Source of the DNA: WTGJ01 sp965237765
Lineage (GTDB): Bacteria > Chloroflexota > Anaerolineae > Aggregatilineales > Phototrophicaceae
DNA length: 64,000 nt
Reading direction: 5' to 3'
Assembly: GCA_965237765.1 (NCBI GenBank)
Contig: OZ250157.1
Span: forward strand, 620,001-684,000
Below, in pieces: positions 50,429-58,640 of this stretch (the first letter of the stretch is position 1; each line of letters begins with the position of its first letter). A program made the translations under genes and the position numbers. The notes under the pieces are model-generated. The model saw nothing but the letters and a program-made list of their open reading frames with translations. It did no database searches and was not told the DNA's origin.

Positions 50429-50526
50429 CGCCGGGGCATTACGCCAGGTAGTCAAGCCTATACAGCGACCGCTACCTCCGCTATGATGAGGAGACGCGGC
50501 AGAGCCAAGCCAACGGAGTGGGGCCC

Positions 50527-50772
50527 ATGAGTTCCGAATTGCTGCAAAACGCATTGCAGCTGGCGTCCATCGTCATTTCCATCATGCTTATCGGGCTCAT
50601 CCTCTTGCAGGTGAAAGGCGGCGGGTTGGGCACCTTGCTCGGCGGCGATGCGGGCGGCGGCATCGCGCGGACGCGGCGCGGCCTGGAAAAGACGATGTAC
50701 CACATCACCATCTGGCTCTCGATCGCTTTCCTCGGAATCAGCACTTTCTCCGTCATCGCCGACCGGCTATAA
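50527..50772 (+). CDS. secG: Preprotein translocase subunit SecG
   Basis: Accessory subunit of the SecYEG channel. 81 residues with two membrane helices (ALQLASIVISIMLIGLILLQV and TIWLSIAFLGISTFSVIA) and the conserved cytoplasmic loop KGGGLGTLLGGDAGGGIARTRRG, the SecG signature. ATG at 50527 has GGAG eight bases upstream; a GTG at 50518 is less likely. TATGAT at 50482-50487 may be its -10. Confidence 0.93.
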   Translation: MSSELLQNALQLASIVISIMLIGLILLQVKGGGLGTLLGGDAGGGIARTRRGLEKTMYHITIWLSIAFLGISTFSVIADRL

Positions 50773-50775
50773 CGC

Positions 50776-50795
50776 GGCGGCCTGCTTCGGCCGCC
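50776..50795 (+). other. Hairpin after secG
   Basis: GGCGGCC and GGCCGCC (perfect 7-bp stem, loop TGCTTC) three bases after the secG stop. No T-run. It could be a weak terminator or a mark of mRNA processing before the solute-binding gene. Confidence 0.55.
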
Positions 50796-50827
50796 CACCC
50801 ATGACGATCGACAATTTTGTAGCGTAT

Positions 50828-52465
50828 ATGCCCCGCCTGCGCCTGACCCATACTTTGTTGGCCGGGTTGTTGTTGGCAGCAATCTGCGGCGCAATCTCCG
50901 CACAAGAAAACATCCCCACTTACACCGAAGCCCATATCGGTGACGTGCAGCGCCTGAACCCCTTGCTCGCGCCGCCGAATTCGACCGAAGCGGCCATCGC
51001 CACGCTGCTCTTCGAGGGGCTATTCACGCTGAACCGCTTCGGCGAAGTCGTGCCACAATTGGCGCAAGAATCGCTCGTATCCGCCGATGGCCTAGAATAC
51101 GTCGTCTGGCTTCGCGGTCATAGTGATGACGACGGCCAATATGCGCACCCCCCCGCACGCTGGCACGATGGCCTGCCGGTGACAGCGGCCGATATCGCCT
51201 ATACGATGTCCCTGCTGCGCGCGCGCGATTTCCCGGGCGACCCGCGCCTGGGCGCCTTCTGGCGCACCGTAGAGACGACCGTGCTCAGCGATTACGCCCT
51301 CCGCTTTCGTCTCACGCAACCGTTGGCCAGCTTCCGTGACGCGCTGCGCATCGCCATCTTGCCGGAGCACGCCCTGCGCGGCGCGACGGCCGCCGACCTC
51401 CCCAGCCACCCATTCAACCTCGACCCCATCGGCAGCGGCCCCTATCAGCTGGAAGCCATCCGCAGTGACGACGGCGCGCGCGTCACGCAAGTTGATCTGC
51501 GGCGCGCGCCCAATTATGCCGAGCGGGCCGCCGCGCCCTACGCCCTAGAGCGAATCAGCTTTCGCCGCTACGAGGACCTGGCAAGCGTGCAGGCGGCCTT
51601 TGCCGCCGGCGCCATCGATGGCTACGCCAGCCGCCATTTCACGGAACGGACGGAATTGCTCGAAACACCGACCGCCATCCACAGCGCGCTCGCGCCGCAA
51701 TTGGGCCTGCTACTTTTCCAATGGGAACACGAAGCGCTGGCCGAAATCCGCGTCCGTCGTGCCCTGGTGGAGGGGCTGGATGTACCCTCGCTCATCACTA
51801 ACGCCTTGCCGAATTTGGCTGTGAGCGCGGATGGGCCGCTGCCGGCGAATTCCTGGGCTTATGTTGCGCCGCCGCCCGCCCCTCCTTATGATGCCGCCGC
51901 CGCCCGTGAAAGACTGGCCATCAGCCTGCCCGATACGGACAGCGACGGTAATCGCCTCACACTACGCCTGCTGCTGCCCGACGCGGCACCGCCACAACGC
52001 GCTCTCGCGCAAGGGATCGCGGCGAGCTGGGCCTTGCTTGACGTGCGCGTGGAAATCGACGCCCGGCCGAACGCAGAATATGTGGAAGCGTTGGCCGCGC
52101 GCGATTTCGATATCGCCCTCGTTGAGCTGGATTTCAGCGGCAGCGCCGACCCGGATGTCTACACCCTCTGGCATGAGGGGCAAATCGAGACGGGGCAGAA
52201 TTTCGGCGCAGTAACCGACCGTCGCATCAGCCAGTCCCTCGAACGTGCTCGGCAAGACGAGAACGTCAGCCACCGCCGCGCGCTCTACGCCGAGTTCCAA
52301 CGCGCCTTCGCCGAAGCCGCCGCTGCCATCCCGCTCTATTCACCGCTCTTCACTTACGGGATCGCGCCTGATATCAGCGGCGTGCAACTGGGCTACCTGG
52401 ACGCGTGGAGTGTCCGTTTCCGCGAAATCGGCCACTGGTCGCGCGCGGCAGGTGACGGTAGCTGA
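50828..52465 (+). CDS. Family 5 extracellular solute-binding protein (peptide type)
   Basis: Receptor of an oligopeptide-type ABC importer, 545 residues. Begins with a clear signal peptide (MPRLRLTH, hydrophobic core, AISAQ); an ATG 27 bases earlier would add an acidic, less suitable start. SBP_bac_5 features: LNPLLAPPNSTEAAIATLLFEGL at the N-terminus, the WHDGLPVTAADIAYTM motif and SGPYQLEAI. Ligand unknown. It is followed by an ATPase of another ABC type and no permease, so the partners lie elsewhere, possibly the orphan OppD/OppF pair at 20.5-22.6 kb. Confidence 0.9.
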   Translation: MPRLRLTHTLLAGLLLAAICGAISAQENIPTYTEAHIGDVQRLNPLLAPPNSTEAAIATLLFEGLFTLNRFGEVVPQLAQESLVSADGLEYVVWLRGHSDDDGQYAHPPARWHDGLPVTAADIAYTMSLLRARDFPGDPRLGAFWRTVETTVLSDYALRFRLTQPLASFRDALRIAILPEHALRGATAADLPSHPFNLDPIGSGPYQLEAIRSDDGARVTQVDLRRAPNYAERAAAPYALERISFRRYEDLASVQAAFAAGAIDGYASRHFTERTELLETPTAIHSALAPQLGLLLFQWEHEALAEIRVRRALVEGLDVPSLITNALPNLAVSADGPLPANSWAYVAPPPAPPYDAAAARERLAISLPDTDSDGNRLTLRLLLPDAAPPQRALAQGIAASWALLDVRVEIDARPNAEYVEALAARDFDIALVELDFSGSADPDVYTLWHEGQIETGQNFGAVTDRRISQSLERARQDENVSHRRALYAEFQRAFAEAAAAIPLYSPLFTYGIAPDISGVQLGYLDAWSVRFREIGHWSRAAGDGS

Positions 52466-53163
52466 TGAACTTGAATCGGCCGATGCTGGTCGCGCAAGAC
52501 CTCTCGCGACAGTTGCGCGTTGGCGCCCACGTCGTTCACGCCCTGCGCGCGGTCGATTTGACGATCGCGGCGGGCGAGATGGTCGGCATCGTCGGGCCCA
52601 GCGGCAGTGGCAAAAGCACCCTGCTCGGGTTGCTCGGCGGCTTGGACCGCCCGAGCGGCGGCCGCGTCATCCTCGACGGCATCGACATCAGCGATCTGAG
52701 CGAAGACCGCGTCACCGAAATCCGCAACGAGAAAATTGGCTTCATCTTCCAATTCTTCAACCTGATCCCAACTCTGAACGCGTTGGAGAACGTGGCGCTG
52801 CCGCTGCAATTCGCGCGCCGCCCAAAATTCCGCCCCGAAAAGCGCGCGCGCGAGCTGCTGGTTCGGCTCGGCCTAGGTGACCGCTTGCGCCACCGCCCGG
52901 CTGAGCTGAGCGGCGGGCAACAACAACGCGTGGCCATCGCCCGCGCCCTCGCCAATCAGCCGCCCCTATTGCTCGCCGATGAGCCTACCGGTAACCTGGA
53001 CCGCGCCGCCAGTGACGAGTTGTTGGCCCTGCTGCATGAAATCCGCGCCGCCGAGCGCACGACCATCGTCGTCGTCACGCATGACTCGACGATCGCCAAT
53101 TCGCTCGACCGCGCCCTGCTGCTCGAGGATGGCCGCCTTGTCGCGCCCGGCAAGCAGCAGTAA
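52465..53163 (+). CDS. ABC transporter ATP-binding protein, MacB/LolD type
   Basis: 232 residues, single nucleotide-binding domain. Walker A GPSGSGKSTLL, the family-typical FQFFNLIPTLNALENVALPL, signature LSGGQQQRVAIARAL, Walker B LLLADEPTGNLD, H-loop VVTHD. This subfamily pairs with FtsX/MacB-like permeases for export of lipoproteins, peptides or in signalling, not with family 5 receptors. No permease is adjacent. Starts in a TGATG overlap with the receptor gene. Confidence 0.93.
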   Translation: MNLNRPMLVAQDLSRQLRVGAHVVHALRAVDLTIAAGEMVGIVGPSGSGKSTLLGLLGGLDRPSGGRVILDGIDISDLSEDRVTEIRNEKIGFIFQFFNLIPTLNALENVALPLQFARRPKFRPEKRARELLVRLGLGDRLRHRPAELSGGQQQRVAIARALANQPPLLLADEPTGNLDRAASDELLALLHEIRAAERTTIVVVTHDSTIANSLDRALLLEDGRLVAPGKQQ

Positions 53164-53181
53164 CACCCGCAAAGGAGCGAT

Positions 53182-53742
53182 ATGAACGAGCATTACTGCA
53201 TCCAAATCGCCGGTATAGAGCGCGCGTTGCCGCTCTTCGAGATCAAGCGCGGCGTGCGCATTGCCATTCTCAATATCCTGGGAGATGTCGAGCTGACCCA
53301 ACGCGCCGCCATCGCGCTGGCCGAAAAACTGGCGGCGCGTGAAGCGGACGTGCTCGTTACCGCGGAGGCGAAGAGCATCCCGCTCGCGTATGCCCTGGCG
53401 GCTGAGATGCGCCTGCCCTATATCGTTCTGCGCAAGCAATACAAACCATACATGGGCGAAGCGCTGCGCTCCGAGACGCTCTCGATCACCACCGGCCAGT
53501 CGCAAACGCTCTTCCTCGATGCCAAAGACCGCGAGCTGGTTCGCGGCAAACGCGTTGTGATCATTGACGACGTCATCTCGACCGGCAGCACATTGCAGGG
53601 GATGCGCCTCATCATGGAGCACGCAGGGGCAAATCTAATCGGCGAGGCGGCCATCCTCACCGAGGGCGACCGAGCACGCTGGGAAAAGGTGATCGCGCTG
53701 GGGCATTTGCCGGTTTGGGTAGATGATGATGCCGGTGGGTAG
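53182..53742 (+). CDS. Phosphoribosyltransferase, adenine type
   Basis: Joins a purine base and PRPP; 186 residues. PRPP-binding motif VVIIDDVISTGST near residue 130, and the adenine-type middle LVTAEAKSIPLAYALA and RKQYKPYMGEAL. These match adenine phosphoribosyltransferase-like proteins, though xanthine or other purines are possible. Shine-Dalgarno AAAGGAGC is good. 18 bp after the ABC ATPase, so likely cotranscribed. Confidence 0.85.
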   Translation: MNEHYCIQIAGIERALPLFEIKRGVRIAILNILGDVELTQRAAIALAEKLAAREADVLVTAEAKSIPLAYALAAEMRLPYIVLRKQYKPYMGEALRSETLSITTGQSQTLFLDAKDRELVRGKRVVIIDDVISTGSTLQGMRLIMEHAGANLIGEAAILTEGDRARWEKVIALGHLPVWVDDDAGG

Positions 53743-53757
53743 GCGGGGGAGCTGGCG

Positions 53758-54504
53758 CTAGGCCCGCTTCTCGAGCACGACGAAATGCGAGAGCGCCCAG
53801 AAATCCAGCGCCGAACCTTCCAGCCGCTGTAGGGCGAGCAGCGGCTGCGCCAGGCCGCCCCAGCGCGAAAGCCAGTTGTCATACGCGCCGAAAATGCGCC
53901 GCTCGGCCACCGCGCGGACGGGCGACCCTGCCCAGAGCGCGCGCAGCTCCCGTCGCCGATACGCGCGAACGTGCGGCGCCAGGCGGTCCCTCCAGCGGTC
54001 CGGCAGGTAATTGATGAGCGGCGTGTTACAGAAATGATAACGGCCGCGCCAATAATGTCCGTGCGTCTCAAATGGATACCAACGGTTGGGCGCGAAGAGC
54101 GCCAACCGCCCGCCAATCCGCAACACGCGTAGCATTTCGCGGAGGGCGGCGCCATCATCGGCCGTGTGCTCCAGCACTTCATGCGAGAGCACGGTGTCGA
54201 AAGTTTCGGCGGGCAAGGGGGTGCGTTCGACGGCGGCGCGCAAGGCGCGGGGGATCTTCGCCCGCGTTGCGCACGCGTATTCCGGCGCCAGATCAAAAGC
54301 GACGACTTCGGCAGCGTAGCGATTGGTGATCTGTTCCGCATAGAGGCCGAGGCCGCTGCCGGCGATGAGCACGCGCGCGCTTTGGAGCTGCGTATGCGCG
54401 GCCAGCATCGCCAGGCGCCTCTCCTGCCCCGCCCGCCACACCAGGCTGGGGACGCCCTGCCGAGCGGCCGCATCGGGCGCGGATTCTCCACTGTGCTTCG
54501 CCAT
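53758..54504 (-). CDS. Class I SAM-dependent methyltransferase
   Basis: 248 residues. Motif I VLIAGSGLGLYAEQI, acidic motif II VVAFDLAPEY, motif IV/post-I TVLSHEVLEHTADD and LRIGGRLALFAPNRWYPFE, a UbiE/methyltransf_11-like core with a C-terminal extension that could bind membranes or a sugar (YHFCNTPLINYLPDRWRD). Substrate unknown; relatives often sit in polysaccharide regions, and the divergent neighbour is the giant flippase fusion. Start six bases after TAAGAT. Confidence 0.85.
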   Translation of the reverse strand: MAKHSGESAPDAAARQGVPSLVWRAGQERRLAMLAAHTQLQSARVLIAGSGLGLYAEQITNRYAAEVVAFDLAPEYACATRAKIPRALRAAVERTPLPAETFDTVLSHEVLEHTADDGAALREMLRVLRIGGRLALFAPNRWYPFETHGHYWRGRYHFCNTPLINYLPDRWRDRLAPHVRAYRRRELRALWAGSPVRAVAERRIFGAYDNWLSRWGGLAQPLLALQRLEGSALDFWALSHFVVLEKRA

Positions 54505-54510
54505 ACCGCC

Positions 54511-54516
54511 ATCTTA
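54511..54516 (-). promoter_or_regulatory. -10 element TAAGAT of the methyltransferase gene, leaderless type
   Basis: TAAGAT, six bases, ATG; same octamer GCTAAGAT as before the folC-like gene. Confidence 0.45.
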
Positions 54517-54593
54517 GCCGATGCAGGCCGCAAATGCGGCGCGTCGATTCGCGGCGACGACTGCCGAGCCTCGCGCTGCCCCCTGCGTGCGAG

Positions 54594-54599
54594 TATCAT
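54594..54599 (+). promoter_or_regulatory. -10 element TATCAT of the YfhO-flippase gene, leaderless type
   Basis: TATCAT, six bases, then an in-frame GTG at 54606. The spacing decides the start codon. Confidence 0.45.
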
Positions 54600-54605
54600 C
54601 AACGC

Positions 54606-57600
54606 GTGGTCTCCCTGCACAACGAGAGGGTGATGCTGCGGCGAAAGCGACCCGACGCGCTGGCGGTGCTGCTGTTCTTCCTCCTGCCGCTATGCCTATT
54701 CGCGCCGCAGACTCTCGGCGGCCGAACACTCATCCCCACCGAGAACCTCTACCAATACGAACCCTGGCATGGCGAGCGCCATGAGGTTGGTGCACCTCAA
54801 CCCCATAACGCCCTTCTCTCTGATCTCGTATTGCAGAATTACAATTGGCAGCTTTTCATCCGTGAGCAGCTGCAAGCCGGCGAATTACCACTCTGGAATC
54901 CCTACCAGTTCGCTGGCCAGCCTTTCTTCGCTGCCGGGCAAGCCAGTGTACTCTACCCGCTCCGGCTGATTTTTCATTTGCTGCCGATACCTCTCGCTTA
55001 TGGCTGGCACATGGTTTTCAACCTCTGGTTGGCCGGGCTCGGCATGTATTTCTACCTGCGTACTTTGCGCAGAGGACGATTCGGGGCGTTACTCGCCGGA
55101 ATCGTTTATCAGCTGGCCAGCTGGCTGGTCGTGAGCGCCGTACACCCGATGATTGTGAGTGCTGCCGTTTGGTTACCCTGGCTACTTGGCATGATGGAAG
55201 GGGTAATTTACCGGCGACCCTTCCTGGGTAGCCGCCGGGCGACTTTACCCTGGGCGCTCGGCGCTGTGTGGGCACTAACCTGCGTCACCCTGGCCGGAAT
55301 CGCGGAAATGATCGTTTATACCGCACTCACTGCTGCCATCTATGGTATCGGACGGCTGGTAGGTGACTGGCGGCGCGGGTGGAGCTGGTTACTGCGGCGT
55401 ATTGCTTGGCTGGCGGGCATCGCAATCTTTGGTGTGGGCTTGGGTGCCATCCAACTATTGCCGCTTTTGGGTGTCGCAGGCAACAGTTACCGCGCCACTC
55501 GCGCCGAATACACTACAGTCGTCGGCGAATACGCACACCCCAGCCGCGATCTGCTGCTTTACCTAATGCCCAATATCTTCGGCAGCCCTGCCCAGCATCG
55601 TCTGTACGATTGGCTCGACGGCGAATGGGTGGAAGATTTCGCCGCCGGCCAGGACCACACGGCATGGGGCATCAAGAATTATGTCGAGGGCGCAGTCTAT
55701 CTTGGCATCTTGCCGCTGGCGCTCGCGCTCCTGGCTTTGCTGGCCCGCCGCAAGCACCGCTCGCCCCGCTGGCTGTTGGCGCTACTGGCCGTCCTCGGTG
55801 CGAGCTGGATGTTTGGATTGCCCAGTTACGCTTTGCTCTACTTTGGCGTTCCGGGCATCAACCAGCTGCACTCGCCCTTCCGCTGGGTCTATGTCGTGAG
55901 CTTCGCGCTGGCGGCGCTGGCGGGCATGGGCGCAGACGAGCTGGCGTGCAATGGCAAGGCAACACAACGCTGGGCGAAGCGAATTGGCTGGGCGTTACTA
56001 TCCGTCGCCACGGCTGGAGCCATCGTTTTGCTGCTGAGCCGAACCTATTATGATACGCTCGCACCCGGCCTCGAAACGATCCACGCCCGCATTTCCCAAG
56101 CGCAAGTGGCTTTCCGTGAGGTGCGTTGGTTTTACAGTCATCTCTTCAGCAATGGCTTGCGCTTCGTAATCGCCGCCGGGTTGACAGGGGCAGTCCTGCA
56201 CTGGGGAGCAAGAACCCGGAGTGCTCACCAACAACGAAATCGCTGGCCACGGGTTTCCTGGCAAGCAGCGGCTCTCTTCCTCATCGCCGGAGATTTGCTT
56301 TGGGCCAGCGTTGGCTTTAATTCCGCCTCTAACCCTACCTTGCTCGAACACCGGCCAGCGGCAATCGAATGGTTGCTGCAACAGCCAGGTGATTGGCGCT
56401 ACACGACACTGGAAGCGCGCAATCGGCCGCACATCCTGCAGGCCAATGCCGGTACGCGTTATGGCCTCGAAGACATCCGCGGCTTTGAGTCGATCTTTCC
56501 AGCGCATTATGTAACCCTGATGCAAGCACTGTCGCCACAGGGCGAACTACCCTATAGCCGTATTGCGCCGCTCTATGGAGATCCTGATGGCAACGATGGC
56601 TGGCAAGCGGCGCTCGCTTCGCCGGTCCTGGAGCTGCTGAATGTGCGTTTCGTCCTCGCACATCCGCAATTCGATCTGCGGCCAGGAGACTGGCAGTTGC
56701 GTTGGGAGGACGCGAATTTGCGCATCTGGGAGATGTCGCTGTCGCGCCAATTGCCGCGCGCTTACACCGTGCCGCGCGTTGATCACGCGCTGACCGCCAT
56801 ATCCCGGCCCACGCAGTTCGCGCCCGCGAATGTCTCGTGGCGCAGCGCGCGCGAGCTAGAAGTTTCCGCAATAGCCACCGCGCCGGCTTACCTCATCCTC
56901 AGTCAGAATTACGACCGCGGTTGGCGGGCCTATGCGAAAGACGCCGCAGGCGAAGAACAGGAGCTGGCCGTCGTCCCCGCTGCGGTCAGTCTCACGGCGA
57001 TCGAGCTGCCAGCAGCGGGGCAATACGAGCTGCGCATCATCTATTCGCCGCGCAGCTTCTTGCTCGGCGGTTTCCTATCCTTCAGCAGCGCGGCCCTCCT
57101 GGTTTTCGCGGTCGGCGCGGCGCTCTGGCGGAAGTATTTCCTGCGCGCGCGAAACGGTGGTGGCACAGCGCGCTTGGCCCGCAACAGCCTCGCGCCCATC
57201 CTACTCAACCTACTCAACCGCAGCATCGATTTCCTTTTCGCCGCCTTCATGTTGCGCGTCATCAGCCCGGAAGACGCCGGTCTCTATCGCGCGGCCATCG
57301 TCCTCTTCGTCATCTTCGAGATCTTCACCAATTTCGGGCTTAACACGCTGCTTACGCGGGAGGCGGCCCGTTCGCGCGCGCGCCAGCGGCAACTCTTCGG
57401 GCATACCACCGCGCTGCGGCTGGCGCTCTTCCTCCTTGGCAGCCTGCCGCTCACCGCGCTCATCCTGCTGCGATTGAACGGTATCCCTGCACACCTGGAC
57501 CCGCGCGGCGCCTGGGCGCTCGCCTTGCTTTACGCCGGTCTGCTCCCCGGCACCGTCAGCGCGGGCCTCACGGCACTTTTTTACGCGCGCGAACGAGCGG

Positions 57601-58640
57601 AATACCCGGCCGCCGTCTCCAGCCTGGCGACGCTGAACAAAGCTTTGCTGGGCGTTTTGCTGCTCGTGCTGGGCGGGGGCATTGTCGGCCTGGCGGCGCT
57701 CAGCATTTTGACCAACGCGCTCACCCTATTAGCCCTGCTCTATGGCGCGCGCGTGTGGCTCGGGCGGCGGGCAGCAGAGACGAGCATCCGCTGGCGCTTG
57801 GATTTATCGCTGCTACGGCGACTGGTCAGCGAAAGCTGGCCGCTAACACTGAACCACTTCCTGGCGCAAATTTTCTTCCAAATCGACCTGTTGATCATCG
57901 AAATCATCCACGGCACGCGCATGGTGGCGCAATACGACATCGGCTACAAATGGGTGCTGGCGGTCAACGTCATCCCCGCTTTCTATACGATGGCCCTGCT
58001 GCCGCGCCTCTCCCGATATGCCCGCCGTGACCGCAAATTGCTCAGCGCCAGCTACCTCCTCTCCATCAAGTTGTTGCTGGCGCTGGCTTTGCCGCTGGCG
58101 GTATGGATGACATTGGCGGCGCGGACGCTCACCGCCATCCTCGGCGGCGCGCAATACCTGCCCGATGGCGCGCTGGCCCTGCAGCTGATGGTCTGGAGCA
58201 TCCCCATCGGCTGGGTGAATAGCCTGACACAATACGCGCTCATCGCCGTCGACAAGCAACGCCGCGTCACCATCGCCTTCCTGATAGCGACCAGCTTCAA
58301 CATCATCGTCAATCTGATCTTCGTGCCCCGCTACGGCTTCCAGGCAGCCGCGCTCTCCACCATCGCCTCAGAAGCTGCACTGCTCATCCCCTTCCTCTGG
58401 GTGCTGCGCCGAGAGATGCCCGGGCTGAACCTGGCGACGGCGGGGGAGATGCTCTGGCGGCCGACGCTGGCCGGCGCTGGCATGTTGTTGGCGGCGCTGG
58501 CGCTCATGGCGGCGGGACTATCGGCGCTGGCCTTACTACTAGCGCCGCCCGTGTACATCATATTCTGGTGGCGGCTACGGCCCTTGAGTGCGGCGGAGAG
58601 GCGGCGCCTGCGCCCGCTCGTGCCCATGCGTTTTCGCTAG
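54606..58640 (+). CDS. Giant fusion: YfhO-like membrane glycosyltransferase plus MOP-superfamily polysaccharide flippase
   Basis: 1344 residues in one unbroken frame. Residues ~25-850 are YfhO-like: a first extracytoplasmic loop, LPLWNPYQFAGQPFFA, about a dozen membrane helices, HSPFRWVYV, and a large soluble part ending in the typical YLILSQNYDRGWRAY. YfhO proteins are GT-C enzymes that glycosylate teichoic acids or similar polymers. Residues ~858-1344 are a Wzx/MATE-like flippase with 12-14 helices (NRSIDFLFAAFMLRVISPEDAGLYRA; FFQIDLLIIEIIHG). The leaderless GTG at 54606 is preferred; ATG 54633 is possible. The YfhO half has visibly lower GC and different codon choice than the flippase half. 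Its stop shares CTAG with recN. Confidence 0.88.
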   Translation: MVSLHNERVMLRRKRPDALAVLLFFLLPLCLFAPQTLGGRTLIPTENLYQYEPWHGERHEVGAPQPHNALLSDLVLQNYNWQLFIREQLQAGELPLWNPYQFAGQPFFAAGQASVLYPLRLIFHLLPIPLAYGWHMVFNLWLAGLGMYFYLRTLRRGRFGALLAGIVYQLASWLVVSAVHPMIVSAAVWLPWLLGMMEGVIYRRPFLGSRRATLPWALGAVWALTCVTLAGIAEMIVYTALTAAIYGIGRLVGDWRRGWSWLLRRIAWLAGIAIFGVGLGAIQLLPLLGVAGNSYRATRAEYTTVVGEYAHPSRDLLLYLMPNIFGSPAQHRLYDWLDGEWVEDFAAGQDHTAWGIKNYVEGAVYLGILPLALALLALLARRKHRSPRWLLALLAVLGASWMFGLPSYALLYFGVPGINQLHSPFRWVYVVSFALAALAGMGADELACNGKATQRWAKRIGWALLSVATAGAIVLLLSRTYYDTLAPGLETIHARISQAQVAFREVRWFYSHLFSNGLRFVIAAGLTGAVLHWGARTRSAHQQRNRWPRVSWQAAALFLIAGDLLWASVGFNSASNPTLLEHRPAAIEWLLQQPGDWRYTTLEARNRPHILQANAGTRYGLEDIRGFESIFPAHYVTLMQALSPQGELPYSRIAPLYGDPDGNDGWQAALASPVLELLNVRFVLAHPQFDLRPGDWQLRWEDANLRIWEMSLSRQLPRAYTVPRVDHALTAISRPTQFAPANVSWRSARELEVSAIATAPAYLILSQNYDRGWRAYAKDAAGEEQELAVVPAAVSLTAIELPAAGQYELRIIYSPRSFLLGGFLSFSSAALLVFAVGAALWRKYFLRARNGGGTARLARNSLAPILLNLLNRSIDFLFAAFMLRVISPEDAGLYRAAIVLFVIFEIFTNFGLNTLLTREAARSRARQRQLFGHTTALRLALFLLGSLPLTALILLRLNGIPAHLDPRGAWALALLYAGLLPGTVSAGLTALFYARERAEYPAAVSSLATLNKALLGVLLLVLGGGIVGLAALSILTNALTLLALLYGARVWLGRRAAETSIRWRLDLSLLRRLVSESWPLTLNHFLAQIFFQIDLLIIEIIHGTRMVAQYDIGYKWVLAVNVIPAFYTMALLPRLSRYARRDRKLLSASYLLSIKLLLALALPLAVWMTLAARTLTAILGGAQYLPDGALALQLMVWSIPIGWVNSLTQYALIAVDKQRRVTIAFLIATSFNIIVNLIFVPRYGFQAAALSTIASEAALLIPFLWVLRREMPGLNLATAGEMLWRPTLAGAGMLLAALALMAAGLSALALLLAPPVYIIFWWRLRPLSAAERRRLRPLVPMRFR

